NCBI RefSeq assembly: GCF_000621625.1
Contig: NZ_JHXV01000001.1
Coordinates: 1-64,000 of the forward strand
Length of the DNA: 64,000 nt
DNA from: Crocinitomix catalasitica ATCC 23190
GTDB lineage: Bacteria > Bacteroidota > Bacteroidia > Flavobacteriales_D > Crocinitomicaceae
Reading direction: 5' to 3'
The translations under genes and the position numbers were made by a program. The notes beneath the pieces were generated by a model. The model saw only the letters and a list, made by a program, of their open reading frames with translations, did not search any database and was not told the origin of the DNA. This document shows positions 8,607 to 18,180 of this stretch, in pieces; positions within the stretch are counted from its first letter, which is position 1; the number at the start of each line of letters is the position of its first letter.

Positions 8607-11600
8607 CTATTTAACTATTGTTACGTTGCCTTCTTTTACGAAGTCTTCCTTCATAATAGTTTGACCGCTAATCATGTAAACGAAAGTTTGGGCTGGCAAA
8701 TCTTTACCGTTAAATTTTCCATCCCAATAATCTTCTTGGTTATTTGATTTGAAAATTAACTTTCCCCATCGGTCGTAAATTTCGATACTATAATTGAATA
8801 AACGAGGTCCAAATATTTCCAAATAATCATTGTGACCATCTCCATTCGGAGAGAAAAGGTTGGGAACAAAAATTTGCATTACACCGGAAATATCAACCAG
8901 AATAGTGTCGGTTGTAGAACACCCATTTTCATCTACGGCGGTTACAAAATAAACGGTTGGTCTGTCAGGAATGACGAGGACTGATGAGCAATCATCTAAT
9001 AAACACTCGTAAATGTCTGGGGACCATGAGTAGGTTACGTTTCCTTCAGATCTCGACCAAATATTGGCTTCTCCACCAATTCCAATCACTGTGTCGTTAC
9101 TTGATTGAATTTCAGAAAAGTTTTTTACGTTGACGATGATTGTATCTTCTGCATTCCCACAAATTGGACTAATAGCCTTGGCTATATATTGCGTAGTAAC
9201 AGTCGGTTTTACCCAAACTGTATCTCCAATTAAGCCGTTACTCCATCTTACATCATAGTCGTTTGTTATCGCTATTATTTGAATGGAATCACCCAAACAT
9301 ATTATTTGATCAACAGGTAGATTGATTTCAGGTTTTGCACTTGTAATTATAGTCACAATCGTTGCTTCACTTTCACAATCTCCTAGTTTTTCATAAACAT
9401 ATATATTTGTTGATCCTGGAACTAAGGTCGGTGTAAAATTGATTCCTGTGGCTAAATCCACACCGAGTTCATTTCTCCAAATAATTGTACCGCCTAAACC
9501 AGGTATTCCTGTCAAAGCAGAAGCTATATCGCCTTCACAGTATTCTAATGTACCTGTTACCAAAGGTGGGTCTGGTGTTTCATTTACGGTGATTTCTACT
9601 CTTGTTGTTGGGCTTTCGCAATCTTCGGCAATTTCTGTTATATAAATATCACCACCTGGAGGAGTAAATAGAGTGGTGAATGATAAACCTGTTCCTAATA
9701 GAGTGCCTCCTGGTAAATCATCGTCATACCAATTAATCGTTCCTCCTAAAGAAGCTTCGGCGAATAATTCTAATTCATCACCTTCACAAAATACAGTTAA
9801 ACCGGCATAAGTAGGTGCTGGAGGAATAGGGTTCACGGTAATTGTTAATTCTGCTGCAGGTCCAATACAACCTAATAGTGGTTCGGTTTCTGCACAATAG
9901 TAGGTATTTGTTCCGATAATACTAGGTGGGCTAAAAGTGTAACCTGTTTCAAGTACTGGCGGTAATAAAGCAGGATTGTCGTACCAGTTAACTTCTCCTC
10001 CACCTGTCGTTGTTACAAATGCATCTGAAATAGCATCACCTTCACAATAAACTGATCCGCCTCTTATTTCAACACTGAATGGAACAATAACCTCAAGTGT
10101 ACCTGATCCAGAAAAAGTACCATCACATCCGTCTCCAAAAACTCCAATCAATGAATAATCACCGTCTTCATCAACTGTTAATGTATATGGGGAGGAAAGA
10201 ATTCCTGTAATCTCTGGCATTGGTCCACTAGGTCCAAAAACAGTAATATCATAGGGGCCAGGACCCGTAAACTCAATAGTTAATTCCCCTGTCTCACCTT
10301 CACAAATACTGTCTAGTCCCGAAATAACTGCGTTTACAGGAGGGTTAGTCGTGATCAATATGGAATCCGTAATTGTACATCCTGATCCTATATCTGTTAT
10401 GTCTACGTGGAACCAAGTTGTGCTCGGAACCGTTGCGGTGGGATCAGCTAAGTTTTCATCATCCAAAAAAGTGATATTGTCCCATAGAAATTCATAATCT
10501 ACCGGTACAAGACCACAATCTACAGTATAACTCTCTGTGCCTCCATCGATCCATGTTCCTGGAACAATGCCATCTACATGAATTAATTCTGTTAAATCTT
10601 CAGTATAAAAATAATAAGAACATTCTGCAGGACTGTCATCGCCAATAATGGTGAATTCTAATTCCGTTCCTTGTTCAAAACACAATTCGACTGTGTCAGA
10701 AGTTCCTGATCCAGGATCGAAAGATGTTGGGGTATAGGATCCGAAAAATGCGCCATCAGCCGTAACTTCAAGTTCGTTTGCAACGCCAGATCCCCAGAAA
10801 TCGCCCCATAAATCATTCATCACTAATTTAAAACAACATTCAGTATCAATATAAGGTAAGCCTTCGACATGCAATACTGTTGTTGCGTCAGGACAAATGT
10901 CAGTGTCATCCGCGGTTACTTCTGTATCAAATCCAATAGGAATTTCGATTACAGTTGAATTAGTACAGCCGCCGTCATCGGTTACGGTTAATGTCACTTC
11001 GTAAATTCCTGCCTCATCAAATGTGAAGCTTGGATTTTCAAGAATTGAACTTCCTAAACCATCAAAGTCCCATGACCAATCTGTTATTTCTAAAAAACTA
11101 ACTGAAGTATTTGTAAAATCAATTTCTTCGCCCGGACATACCGTTGGCGAATAAGTAAAGTTACTATTTAAGGCCAAGCAAACTGTTTGAATATTAGTGC
11201 CAACACCTGTGCTGCCAGTCCAGCCCCATCGCACGACTGGGTTTCCTCCGAATTGGCTAGTGATCATATCTCCGATATAGGTCAGTGAGACTATTCCATC
11301 AACTATAATTTCAATGGTTTGATTCACGCCTGGAGTCCAATTGATTTCAATGAGATGATCTTCACAATCTTCAAGATTAGGGAAGCCAGGTTTGATATTG
11401 TGCGGGGTTGGATCTTCTCCAGCATTCAAACCTGAAGGAATACCTAATAGATTATTGGGGTTACTGTCTTCATGGTCACTATCACCATTGTCTTGTAAAG
11501 AAATATGATCACCGCTAATATCAAAATTTACGATTTCGCCAGAGGCATCATTGTCCCGCGTATCAAATTCAACAGCCAAAACATTTCCTGCAATTCCATC

Positions 11601-11900
11601 ATAACCTAAACCAAACCCTCCTGTTCCAACGGTCCAAGCTCCACCTTTTAATAAAAAAGCAAGACCTTCGCCGCCTGTCGGTTCGCAACCAAAATTAACT
11701 GAGAATTTTAGTTGGTGAGGATCATTTAAATTAATAGTGGCATTTTTATTGAATGAACCTAATTCATCTGCTACATCATCTGTCAATTGAAAACAATTAC
11801 ATGTAGGCGAAAACGCATCACCTGACGGCGTAAATTGCCCAAAGGTGTTACTTACACATATGAATGTGATTAGTATGGATAAATATACTTTACTGCGCAT
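8607..11900 (-). CDS. Large lectin-like/PKD/Ig-like protein with T9SS type B (CHU_C) domain
   Basis: The 1097-residue protein has a signal peptide (1-21). A legume-lectin-like beta-sandwich follows (about 25-245; LAVEFDTRDN and a GWTGSTG closing strand), then a PKD domain (about 255-325, WSWDFDGLGSS) and several Ig-like repeats. Three of these carry the pattern CEGD...GG-x-x-x-W(Y/R) between about 610 and 880. The C-terminal ~90 residues are the gliding-motility-type sorting domain: FVPNLFSPNGDGHNDYLEI, then IYDRWGKLIF and DGKFNGKDLP. It should be exported by Sec and T9SS and displayed on the surface, probably binding glycans or acting in adhesion. Cysteines recur at domain boundaries. Confidence 0.9.
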   Translation of the reverse strand: MRSKVYLSILITFICVSNTFGQFTPSGDAFSPTCNCFQLTDDVADELGSFNKNATINLNDPHQLKFSVNFGCEPTGGEGLAFLLKGGAWTVGTGGFGLGYDGIAGNVLAVEFDTRDNDASGEIVNFDISGDHISLQDNGDSDHEDSNPNNLLGIPSGLNAGEDPTPHNIKPGFPNLEDCEDHLIEINWTPGVNQTIEIIVDGIVSLTYIGDMITSQFGGNPVVRWGWTGSTGVGTNIQTVCLALNSNFTYSPTVCPGEEIDFTNTSVSFLEITDWSWDFDGLGSSILENPSFTFDEAGIYEVTLTVTDDGGCTNSTVIEIPIGFDTEVTADDTDICPDATTVLHVEGLPYIDTECCFKLVMNDLWGDFWGSGVANELEVTADGAFFGSYTPTSFDPGSGTSDTVELCFEQGTELEFTIIGDDSPAECSYYFYTEDLTELIHVDGIVPGTWIDGGTESYTVDCGLVPVDYEFLWDNITFLDDENLADPTATVPSTTWFHVDITDIGSGCTITDSILITTNPPVNAVISGLDSICEGETGELTIEFTGPGPYDITVFGPSGPMPEITGILSSPYTLTVDEDGDYSLIGVFGDGCDGTFSGSGTLEVIVPFSVEIRGGSVYCEGDAISDAFVTTTGGGEVNWYDNPALLPPVLETGYTFSPPSIIGTNTYYCAETEPLLGCIGPAAELTITVNPIPPAPTYAGLTVFCEGDELELFAEASLGGTINWYDDDLPGGTLLGTGLSFTTLFTPPGGDIYITEIAEDCESPTTRVEITVNETPDPPLVTGTLEYCEGDIASALTGIPGLGGTIIWRNELGVDLATGINFTPTLVPGSTNIYVYEKLGDCESEATIVTIITSAKPEINLPVDQIICLGDSIQIIAITNDYDVRWSNGLIGDTVWVKPTVTTQYIAKAISPICGNAEDTIIVNVKNFSEIQSSNDTVIGIGGEANIWSRSEGNVTYSWSPDIYECLLDDCSSVLVIPDRPTVYFVTAVDENGCSTTDTILVDISGVMQIFVPNLFSPNGDGHNDYLEIFGPRLFNYSIEIYDRWGKLIFKSNNQEDYWDGKFNGKDLPAQTFVYMISGQTIMKEDFVKEGNVTIVK

Positions 11901-12005
11901 AATAAAAATCGGCCTCTAACGAAGTTAAGACTTTTATTCTAATACGCTATTTGAATGGGAAAAGTTGTCTTTTTTGGTTAAAATTGTATTCTAATAAAAC
12001 GAGAT

Positions 12006-12344
12006 ATGAAAATTTTACATAATTCAAGATGTTCAAAGAGTAGGAGTGCACTTGAAATATTAGAGAAAAGAGGTGTTGATTTTGAGATTATAAATTATTT
12101 AACAACGCCTCCTACATCAAAAGAACTTAAAGAAATTCTGGGCAAATTAAAAATGCCTGCAAAGGATATCATCAGAAAAGGGGAGTCGGTGTTTAAAGAG
12201 AATTACAAGGGGAAAACATTCACGGAGGATGAATGGATTGAAGCAATGGTTAAATATCCAATTTTGATTGAACGACCAATTATAATTGATGGTGAAAAAG
12301 CGGTAATTGCTAGACCAACAGAGAAAATTGAAGAATTATTCTAA
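12006..12344 (+). CDS. arsC: ArsC/Spx-family thiol reductase-like protein
   Basis: This 112-residue cytoplasmic protein matches the glutaredoxin-coupled arsenate reductase family in length. The active-site cysteine motif CSKSR is at 9-13, and the conserved RPI motif is near residue 95 (ERPIIID...AVIARP). Family members reduce arsenate with glutathione or glutaredoxin, but many flavobacterial homologues have no known arsenic role. No other ars gene is nearby, so the substrate is uncertain. The gene stands alone and ends at a bidirectional terminator. Confidence 0.85.
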   Translation: MKILHNSRCSKSRSALEILEKRGVDFEIINYLTTPPTSKELKEILGKLKMPAKDIIRKGESVFKENYKGKTFTEDEWIEAMVKYPILIERPIIIDGEKAVIARPTEKIEELF

Positions 12345-12351
12345 ATGAAAA

Positions 12352-12373
12352 AAGGGAGCTAAATGGCTCCCTT
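12352..12373. terminator. Bidirectional rho-independent terminator
   Basis: A perfect 8 bp stem (AAGGGAGC/GCTCCCTT) with a 6 nt loop lies between the convergent arsC-like gene and the 53-residue ORF. The minus strand continues into a T6 tract and the plus strand into TTAAATTT, so it serves mainly the minus-strand gene. Confidence 0.8.
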
Positions 12374-12398
12374 AAATTTCTATAAATTGATGAAAAAA

Positions 12399-12560
12399 TT
12401 AATTTTCGTCTTCTTCTGAATCAGTTAATCGTTTTGGACGCAACATATGCATCGTTCCAATTGTAAGCCACATTGGTACTGCAAAACCAAGAACAAATGC
12501 TAAAAGCCAAAACGCCATTAAACCAATCAAAAGAAATAAAGCAAATCCTAATGCTACCAT
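12399..12560 (-). CDS. Small membrane protein of 53 residues
   Basis: An ATG-to-TAA frame encodes a 53-residue protein. Residues 2-36 are strongly hydrophobic (one long or two short membrane helices, starting MVALGFALFLLIGLMAFWLL), followed by a basic patch (RPKR, 41-44) and a highly acidic tail (DSEEDEN). It has its own terminator at 12352-12373 and diverges from fumC across a shared upstream region. The coding case rests on the compositional architecture and the dedicated terminator. The predicted topology puts the acidic tail in the cytoplasm. I do not recognise a family. Confidence 0.7.
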   Translation of the reverse strand: MVALGFALFLLIGLMAFWLLAFVLGFAVPMWLTIGTMHMLRPKRLTDSEEDEN

Positions 12561-12572
12561 GATATTATATAT

Positions 12573-12580
12573 TATTTTTG
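12573..12580 (+). promoter_or_regulatory. Putative -7 element for fumC
   Basis: TATTTTTG matches TAnnTTTG and lies 51 nt before the fumC ATG. No clear -33 TTTG is seen. Confidence 0.45.
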
Positions 12581-12631
12581 TATCAAAATTACGCGGTAAA
12601 GTTAGTATAAAATCTTACAAAAAGAAATAAA

Positions 12632-14026
12632 ATGGACTATAGAATTGAAAAAGATACGATAGGTGAAGTAAAGGTGCCTTCAAACAAGTATTGGGGTGCT
12701 CAAACTGAGCGTTCAAGAAACAATTTTAAAATAGGACCTGTTGGTTCTATGCCAATCGAAATAGTTCATGGTTTTGCTTATCTTAAGAAAGCTGCAGCCT
12801 ACGCAAATTGCGAATTAGGTGTTTTGCCTGCTGAAAAAAGAGATGCAATTGGAGCTGTTTGTGATGAAATTTTAGCTGGAAAATTAAATGATGAATTCCC
12901 TTTAGTTATCTGGCAAACTGGATCAGGAACGCAGTCTAATATGAATGTGAACGAAGTGATTGCACATAGAGCACATGTTTTAGCAGGTCACAAGATTGGT
13001 GAAGGTGAAAAAACATTATCTCCGAATGATGATGTGAATAAATCGCAATCATCGAATGATACTTTTCCAACAGGAATGCATATCGCAGCATTTGAAAAAA
13101 TTGTAAAATGTACGATTCCGGGTGTTGAAGGATTGATTGATACTTTGGAAGCGAAATCAAAAGAATTTAAAGATGTTGTAAAGATTGGTAGAACGCATTT
13201 AATGGATGCAACACCTTTAACTTTAGGACAAGAATTTTCAGGATATGTTTCTCAATTGAAACACGGTATTAAAGCATTAAATAATACATTGCCACATTTA
13301 TCTGAATTGGCTTTGGGTGGAACAGCAGTTGGAACTGGTTTAAATACACCTAAAGGATATGATGTTTTGGTTGCAAAATATATAGCAGAATTTACAGGTT
13401 TACCTTTTATAACTGCTGAGAATAAATTTGAAGCATTAGCAGCACACGATGCAATTGTAGAATCGCATGGTGCATTAAAACAATTGGCAGTTTCATTAAA
13501 TAAAATTGCAAATGACATTCGAATGATGGCTTCTGGTCCTCGTTCAGGAATTGGTGAAATTATCATTCCAGCAAACGAACCTGGTTCGTCTATCATGCCT
13601 GGGAAAGTTAATCCTACACAAGCTGAGGCTTTAACAATGGTTTGTGCCCAGGTAATGGGGAATGATGTAGCTGTTACAATTGGTGGAACGCAAGGTCATT
13701 ACGAATTGAATGTATTTAAACCTATGATGGCATATAATATTTTACAATCTGCCGAGTTAATTGGTAATGCTTGTGAATCATTCAATGAAAATTGTGCAAA
13801 AGGTATCGAGCCAAATCATAATAGAATTAAAGAATTATTGAATAATTCGTTGATGTTGGTTACGGCTTTAAATACTAAAATAGGGTATTATAAAGCAGCT
13901 GAAATTGCAAATACTGCACATGAGAATGGTACTACTTTAAAAGAAGAAGCTATTCGTTTAGGTTATGTAGCAGAAGAGGATTATGACAGTTGGGTTGACC
14001 CTTCAAAAATGATTGGCAGCTTATAA
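12632..14026 (+). CDS. fumC: Class II fumarate hydratase
   Basis: The 464-residue enzyme reversibly hydrates fumarate to malate in the TCA cycle and needs no iron-sulfur cluster. Visible motifs are [13 protein letters not shown] (about 98-110), [20 protein letters not shown] (about 187-206) and the fumarase/aspartase signature [11 protein letters not shown] (about 317-327). The length is normal for homotetrameric class II fumarases. It is bounded by a 5' promoter-like box and a 3' terminator, so it is probably monocistronic. Confidence 0.97.
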   Translation: MDYRIEKDTIGEVKVPSNKYWGAQTERSRNNFKIGPVGSMPIEIVHGFAYLKKAAAYANCELGVLPAEKRDAIGAVCDEILAGKLNDEFPLVIWQTGSGTQSNMNVNEVIAHRAHVLAGHKIGEGEKTLSPNDDVNKSQSSNDTFPTGMHIAAFEKIVKCTIPGVEGLIDTLEAKSKEFKDVVKIGRTHLMDATPLTLGQEFSGYVSQLKHGIKALNNTLPHLSELALGGTAVGTGLNTPKGYDVLVAKYIAEFTGLPFITAENKFEALAAHDAIVESHGALKQLAVSLNKIANDIRMMASGPRSGIGEIIIPANEPGSSIMPGKVNPTQAEALTMVCAQVMGNDVAVTIGGTQGHYELNVFKPMMAYNILQSAELIGNACESFNENCAKGIEPNHNRIKELLNNSLMLVTALNTKIGYYKAAEIANTAHENGTTLKEEAIRLGYVAEEDYDSWVDPSKMIGSL

Positions 14027-14048
14027 TATTAAATTATTTAAAAGTAAT

Positions 14049-14085
14049 AAGTCCGTTTGCAATAATTTGTGAGCGGATTTTTTTT
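14049..14085 (+). terminator. Terminator after fumC
   Basis: The arms AAGTCCG and CGGATTT (one G-U pair) are followed by a T8 tract, 22 nt past the fumC stop and just before the thiL start codon. Confidence 0.65.
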
Positions 14086-14093
14086 AAAATTTT

Positions 14094-15122
14094 ATGGACG
14101 AGAATAGAACGGAATTGGAAGACTTAGGTGAGTTTGGTTTAATTGAAAAGTTAACGAAAAACACGGAGAAATATCATGCATCAACTATAGCTGGTGTAGG
14201 AGATGATGCTGCAATTATTAGCGATGGCGACAATTATAAAGTAGTTTCTACTGATATGTTGGTAGAAGGCGTACATTTTGATTTGTCTTATGCGCCACTA
14301 ATGCATTTAGGTTATAAAGCAGTTGTTGTCAATCTGTCTGATATTTATGCAATGAACGCTGATGCGACGCAGATTACTGTATCTATCGCAGTTTCAAATA
14401 GATTTTCTGTAGAGGCGCTAGAGGAATTGTATAAAGGAATTCACAAAGCATGTGAATTATACCAAGTGGATTTGGTTGGAGGTGATACAACATCTTCTCC
14501 TGCGGGATTAATTATTTCGGTTACAGCAATTGGAGAAGTAACCAAAGAAGATGTTGTGATGCGTTCTGGAGCAAAGGAAAACGAGCTATTAGTTGTTTCA
14601 GGTAATTTGGGAGCGGCATATATGGGCTTGCAAGTATTGGAACGTGAGAAGCAAGTTTTTATAGATAATCCAGATATTCAACCGGATTTGGTCGGTGTAG
14701 ATTATATCTTAGAGCGTCAATTAAAACCAGAAGCACGTAAGGATATTATCCATTACTTGAAAGAATTGGGCGTTAGACCAACTTCGATGATTGATATCTC
14801 TGATGGTTTAGCATCAGAAGCGATTCATCTTTGTCAGGCGAGTGATTTAGGTTGTACTATTTATGATGAGAAAATTCCAATCGATACAGAAACACACAGT
14901 ATTGCAAGAGATTTTGAATTAGATCCGAGCATGTGTGCTTTAAATGGTGGTGAAGATTATGAATTATTATTCTCTATTAAGCAGGAGGATTTTGATAGAA
15001 TTAAAGGGAACGAACACCTTGCTGTTATTGGTCACTTTACAGATAAAGGCAGTGGAATGAATATTGTCGATCGTGGTGGACAATTGGTACCTTTGGTTGC
15101 GCAAGGGTGGAATCATTTTTAA
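14094..15122 (+). CDS. thiL: Thiamine-monophosphate kinase
   Basis: This 342-residue enzyme phosphorylates thiamine monophosphate to the cofactor thiamine diphosphate with ATP. It has the ThiL hallmarks: an N-terminal GEFGLIEKL helix, GVGDDAA (about 35-41), STDMLVEGVHFD (about 52-63), a GGDTTSSP loop near residue 128 and NGGEDYELLF near 285. No other thiamine gene and no TPP riboswitch-like leader is visible. The ATG lies only about 10 nt after the fumC terminator's T-tract, so it may depend on read-through or on a promoter inside fumC. Confidence 0.95.
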   Translation: MDENRTELEDLGEFGLIEKLTKNTEKYHASTIAGVGDDAAIISDGDNYKVVSTDMLVEGVHFDLSYAPLMHLGYKAVVVNLSDIYAMNADATQITVSIAVSNRFSVEALEELYKGIHKACELYQVDLVGGDTTSSPAGLIISVTAIGEVTKEDVVMRSGAKENELLVVSGNLGAAYMGLQVLEREKQVFIDNPDIQPDLVGVDYILERQLKPEARKDIIHYLKELGVRPTSMIDISDGLASEAIHLCQASDLGCTIYDEKIPIDTETHSIARDFELDPSMCALNGGEDYELLFSIKQEDFDRIKGNEHLAVIGHFTDKGSGMNIVDRGGQLVPLVAQGWNHF

Positions 15123-15165
15123 GGTCAACTTAAAAGGGGGCAACAATTATTATTAAAACAATTTT

Positions 15166-15173
15166 TAAATTTG
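15166..15173 (+). promoter_or_regulatory. Putative -7 element for the dipeptidase
   Basis: TAAATTTG is a full match to TAnnTTTG, 21 nt before the ATG at 15195. An in-frame TTG at 15171 falls inside this box, which argues against that codon as the start. Confidence 0.55.
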
Positions 15174-15194
15174 AATACAAAATTAATTTCAACA

Positions 15195-16574
15195 ATGGTT
15201 AAAAAATATATCGATACACATAAGGAGCAATTTTTGAACGAACTAATTGAGTTACTAAAAATTCCTTCTGTTTCTGCAGATCCTAAATACAAAAAAGATG
15301 TTGCTGATGCAGCTGAATTCTTAAAAGTGAAATTTGAAGATTTAGATGTTGATCGCGTTGAAATTATTCCGACTAAAGGTCATCCTGTTGTATATGCAGA
15401 GAAGATAATTGATAAAAATTTGCCTACTATTTTGGTTTATGGACATTATGATGTTCAACCTGCTGATCCAATCGAATTGTGGGAGTCAGGACCATTCGAG
15501 CCTGTGATTAAGCCGACTAAGATTCATCCAGAAGGTGCAATTTTTGCGCGTGGTGCTTGTGATGATAAAGGGCAAATGTATATGCATTTAAAGGCGTTTG
15601 AAGCGATGGTAAAAACGAATAGTTTACCATGTAATGCTAAATTTATTATTGAAGGGGAAGAGGAAGTAGGCTCAGAAAATTTAGAGACTTTTATCAAAGA
15701 GAATATCGAGATGCTTGCTGCTGATATCATTTTAGTTTCTGATACAGGTATGATTGCAAAAGATGTTCCTTCAGTTACAACTGGGTTGAGAGGATTGAGT
15801 TATGTTGAGGTGGCAGTTACTGGTCCGAATAGAGATTTGCATTCTGGCTTATACGGTGGTGCTGTAGCGAACCCTATAAATATTTTAACAAAGATGATTG
15901 CTTCGTTGCAAGATGAAAATAATCATATTGTAATTCCTGGTTTTTATGATGATGTTTTAGAAATTAGCCAAGAAGAAAGAAATGAAATGGCTAGAGCGCC
16001 ATTTTCTGAGAATGATTATTGTGAGGCAATTGATATTCGTGAAACAGCAGGAGAAAAAGGATTTTCTACTTTAGAAAGAGCAACAATTCGACCAACATTA
16101 GATGTGAATGGAATTTGGGGTGGGTATATTGGTGAAGGTGCAAAAACTGTTTTGCCTTCTCAAGCTTTTGCTAAAATTTCAATGCGTTTGGTACCGAATC
16201 AAGATCCGAATAAAATCACGAAATTATTCCAAGATCATTTTGAAAGTATCGCTCCTAAATCTGTTCGTGTTAAAGTTACGCCTCATCATGGTGGTGAGCC
16301 AGCATTAACGCCAATTGACTCTTTTGCTTATAAAGCGGCTAGTCAAGCAATGGAAGAAAGTTTTGGAAAGAAACCAATTCCAATGAGAAGTGGTGGTTCA
16401 ATTCCGATTATCTCTATGTTTGAAAAGGTGTTGGGAACAAAAACTATTTTAATGGGATTTGGTTTAGATTCAGATGCGATTCATTCACCAAACGAACATT
16501 ACGGGTTATTTAATTATTATAAAGGAATAGAAACGATTCCTTTATTCTACAAATATTTCGCTAACCAAAAATAA
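15195..16574 (+). CDS. M20-family dipeptidase
   Basis: The 459-residue protein is a di-zinc metallopeptidase of the M20A dipeptidase (carnosinase-like) type. It shows GHYDVQP (metal His and Asp, about 82-88), GACDDKGQ (bridging Asp, about 119-126), EGEEEVGSE (catalytic and metal Glu, about 152-160) and DLHSG in the dimerisation domain. No signal peptide is visible, so it probably acts in the cytoplasm on short peptides. The ATG at 15195 is preferred to an upstream TTG that overlaps the -7 box. The next gene begins 7 nt after the stop, suggesting co-transcription. Confidence 0.93.
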   Translation: MVKKYIDTHKEQFLNELIELLKIPSVSADPKYKKDVADAAEFLKVKFEDLDVDRVEIIPTKGHPVVYAEKIIDKNLPTILVYGHYDVQPADPIELWESGPFEPVIKPTKIHPEGAIFARGACDDKGQMYMHLKAFEAMVKTNSLPCNAKFIIEGEEEVGSENLETFIKENIEMLAADIILVSDTGMIAKDVPSVTTGLRGLSYVEVAVTGPNRDLHSGLYGGAVANPINILTKMIASLQDENNHIVIPGFYDDVLEISQEERNEMARAPFSENDYCEAIDIRETAGEKGFSTLERATIRPTLDVNGIWGGYIGEGAKTVLPSQAFAKISMRLVPNQDPNKITKLFQDHFESIAPKSVRVKVTPHHGGEPALTPIDSFAYKAASQAMEESFGKKPIPMRSGGSIPIISMFEKVLGTKTILMGFGLDSDAIHSPNEHYGLFNYYKGIETIPLFYKYFANQK

Positions 16575-16581
16575 TATTACC

Positions 16582-17055
16582 ATGAAGCGTTTTCTCTTTT
16601 TATTCCTTTGTTTTACCTGTTTACAAGGTAATGCTAGCTTCTTTTATAAAGATTTAGACTTCTTGTCGATGGAGAATTTTTCTATCGAAAAAAAGGCGGA
16701 TAAAATTTATATTGCTTTCGATTATGTGATTGATAATCCAAATTGGTACAATGTCATTATTAAGCCTTCTTCACTTTATTTGAAGATCGCAGATGTTGAT
16801 TGTGGATGGGTTAGAATTCCAGAGAAAGTAAAGATACATAAGAAAGAGAAAGGCAGTTATCCTTTTGTTTTGGTTGGTGATGCATCGAAATTTGTAAAGA
16901 GCGGATTCAGTTCAATTTGGGCATTACTGACAGGTAAAGGAATTGATTTTAATTTGGCTGGAAAGATAAATGCAGGTGTTTCTGTATTTAAGAAAAAATG
17001 GCCGATGGATTATACCTATAAAATGTCATTTGAAGAGTTTTTGAGCTTTTTTTAA
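16582..17055 (+). CDS. Exported LEA type 2-like protein
   Basis: This 157-residue protein has a signal peptide (about 1-18, ending GNAS). The rest is beta-rich, with the pattern V-x-NPN(W)Y-x-V-x-I (about 50-60) seen in LEA14/WHy-type domains, which form small beta-sandwiches. Its molecular role is not known. It follows the dipeptidase after 7 nt and probably shares its transcript. The LEA-2 assignment rests on pattern resemblance only. Confidence 0.6.
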   Translation: MKRFLFLFLCFTCLQGNASFFYKDLDFLSMENFSIEKKADKIYIAFDYVIDNPNWYNVIIKPSSLYLKIADVDCGWVRIPEKVKIHKKEKGSYPFVLVGDASKFVKSGFSSIWALLTGKGIDFNLAGKINAGVSVFKKKWPMDYTYKMSFEEFLSFF

Positions 17056-17158
17056 TTCTTGATATTTTACTGTTAATATCTTTTGTATAGGCGGAGAAAC
17101 GAACTGTACAATTATTGGTTAATTTTAAATCGAAAACGAACTAACGAAGTAAGATAAG

Positions 17159-18133
17159 ATGAAAAAAAGATTGGCAGTTGTATATGGAGGATTTTCTTCT
17201 GAGAATAAGATTTCTCAAAAGAGTGCCGGTGTAGTTTTCGAACATATCGATAGGGATATTTATGATCCTTATTTGGTTGAAATATCTGAACAAAGTTGGC
17301 ATGTAAACCATAAAGGTGGTGTTATTCCTATTGATAAGAATAAGTTTTCTTTTCTAGAGAATGATATTGAGTTAACATTCGATTTAGCGTTCATAACCAT
17401 TCATGGTACCCCTGGTGAAGATGGGAAATTACAATCGTATTTTGATATGATTGGTTTGCCATATGCCAATACAAATTCTTTTGGAGCAGCCATTACTTTT
17501 AATAAATGGGCGTGCAATAGTTTCTTGCGTGCCTTTGGTATCTCAACTGCGAAAGCAATCCTTATTCGTAAAAATGATAAGTTCAATCCAATTGAAATTG
17601 CAGATGAAATTGGTTTTCCTTGTTTTGTAAAGCCTAATGGAGCAGGTTCTAGTTTTGGTATCACTAAGGTGAAAACTTTAATGCAAATGCCTGAAGCTAT
17701 CGCTAAAGCATTCGAAGAGGATGATGAGGTTGTTGTTGAAGCATTATTAACTGGGCGTGAAATTACTTGTGGCGTTTACCGTGTTGGAAACAAAGTGTAT
17801 CCTTTGCCTCCAACGGAGATCATTGCCGAAGGGGAATTCTTTGATTATGAAGCCAAATACGAAGGTAAATCGCAAGAGATAACACCTGCTGAAATTGGCG
17901 ATGCAGCTATAGAAAAAATTCAAAATACGGCGAAATCAATCTTCAGAAGGTTAGATTTAAAAGGGTTTGCGCGCATTGATTTTATGTTTAGTGAAGATGG
18001 GGTGCCAAATTTAATAGAAGTGAATACCAATCCAGGTATGTCTGAAGCAAGTCTTATTCCACAACAAATTCGCGTTGCAGGTCTTGATTTAAAAACTGTT
18101 TTGACTGAAATTTTGGGAGCTGTTGAAATTTGA
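17159..18133 (+). CDS. ddl: D-alanine--D-alanine ligase
   Basis: The 324-residue ATP-grasp enzyme makes D-Ala-D-Ala for peptidoglycan precursors. Visible are the N-terminal VVYGGFSSE loop (about 7-15), the HGTPGEDGKLQ motif (about 81-91), the ATP-grasp strand PCFVKPNGAGSSFGI (about 158-172), and metal ligands in RIDFMF and IEVNTNPGMSE (about 290-300). The length is normal. No other mur gene is adjacent. An acyltransferase pair follows after a 10 bp palindrome. Confidence 0.96.
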   Translation: MKKRLAVVYGGFSSENKISQKSAGVVFEHIDRDIYDPYLVEISEQSWHVNHKGGVIPIDKNKFSFLENDIELTFDLAFITIHGTPGEDGKLQSYFDMIGLPYANTNSFGAAITFNKWACNSFLRAFGISTAKAILIRKNDKFNPIEIADEIGFPCFVKPNGAGSSFGITKVKTLMQMPEAIAKAFEEDDEVVVEALLTGREITCGVYRVGNKVYPLPPTEIIAEGEFFDYEAKYEGKSQEITPAEIGDAAIEKIQNTAKSIFRRLDLKGFARIDFMFSEDGVPNLIEVNTNPGMSEASLIPQQIRVAGLDLKTVLTEILGAVEI

Positions 18134-18134
18134 T

Positions 18135-18157
18135 AGATTTGAAAAGATTTCAAATCT
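18135..18157. other. Perfect 10 bp inverted repeat
   Basis: AGATTTGAAA, a 3 nt loop and TTTCAAATCT form a perfect inverted repeat 1 nt after the ddl stop codon. There is no T-tract after it, so it is a weak terminator candidate; a protein-binding palindrome controlling the downstream acyltransferase genes is also possible. Confidence 0.5.
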
Positions 18158-18180
18158 GCTAATTCAACTATATTTATCTC

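Noticed and set aside
14027-14093. TPP riboswitch before thiL
   Set aside because: The 67 nt spacer holds only the fumC terminator and is too short for the conserved TPP fold.
15171-15194. TTG start for the M20 dipeptidase
   Set aside because: The TTG lies inside a TAAATTTG promoter box, and the ATG at 15195 begins the family-typical N-terminus.
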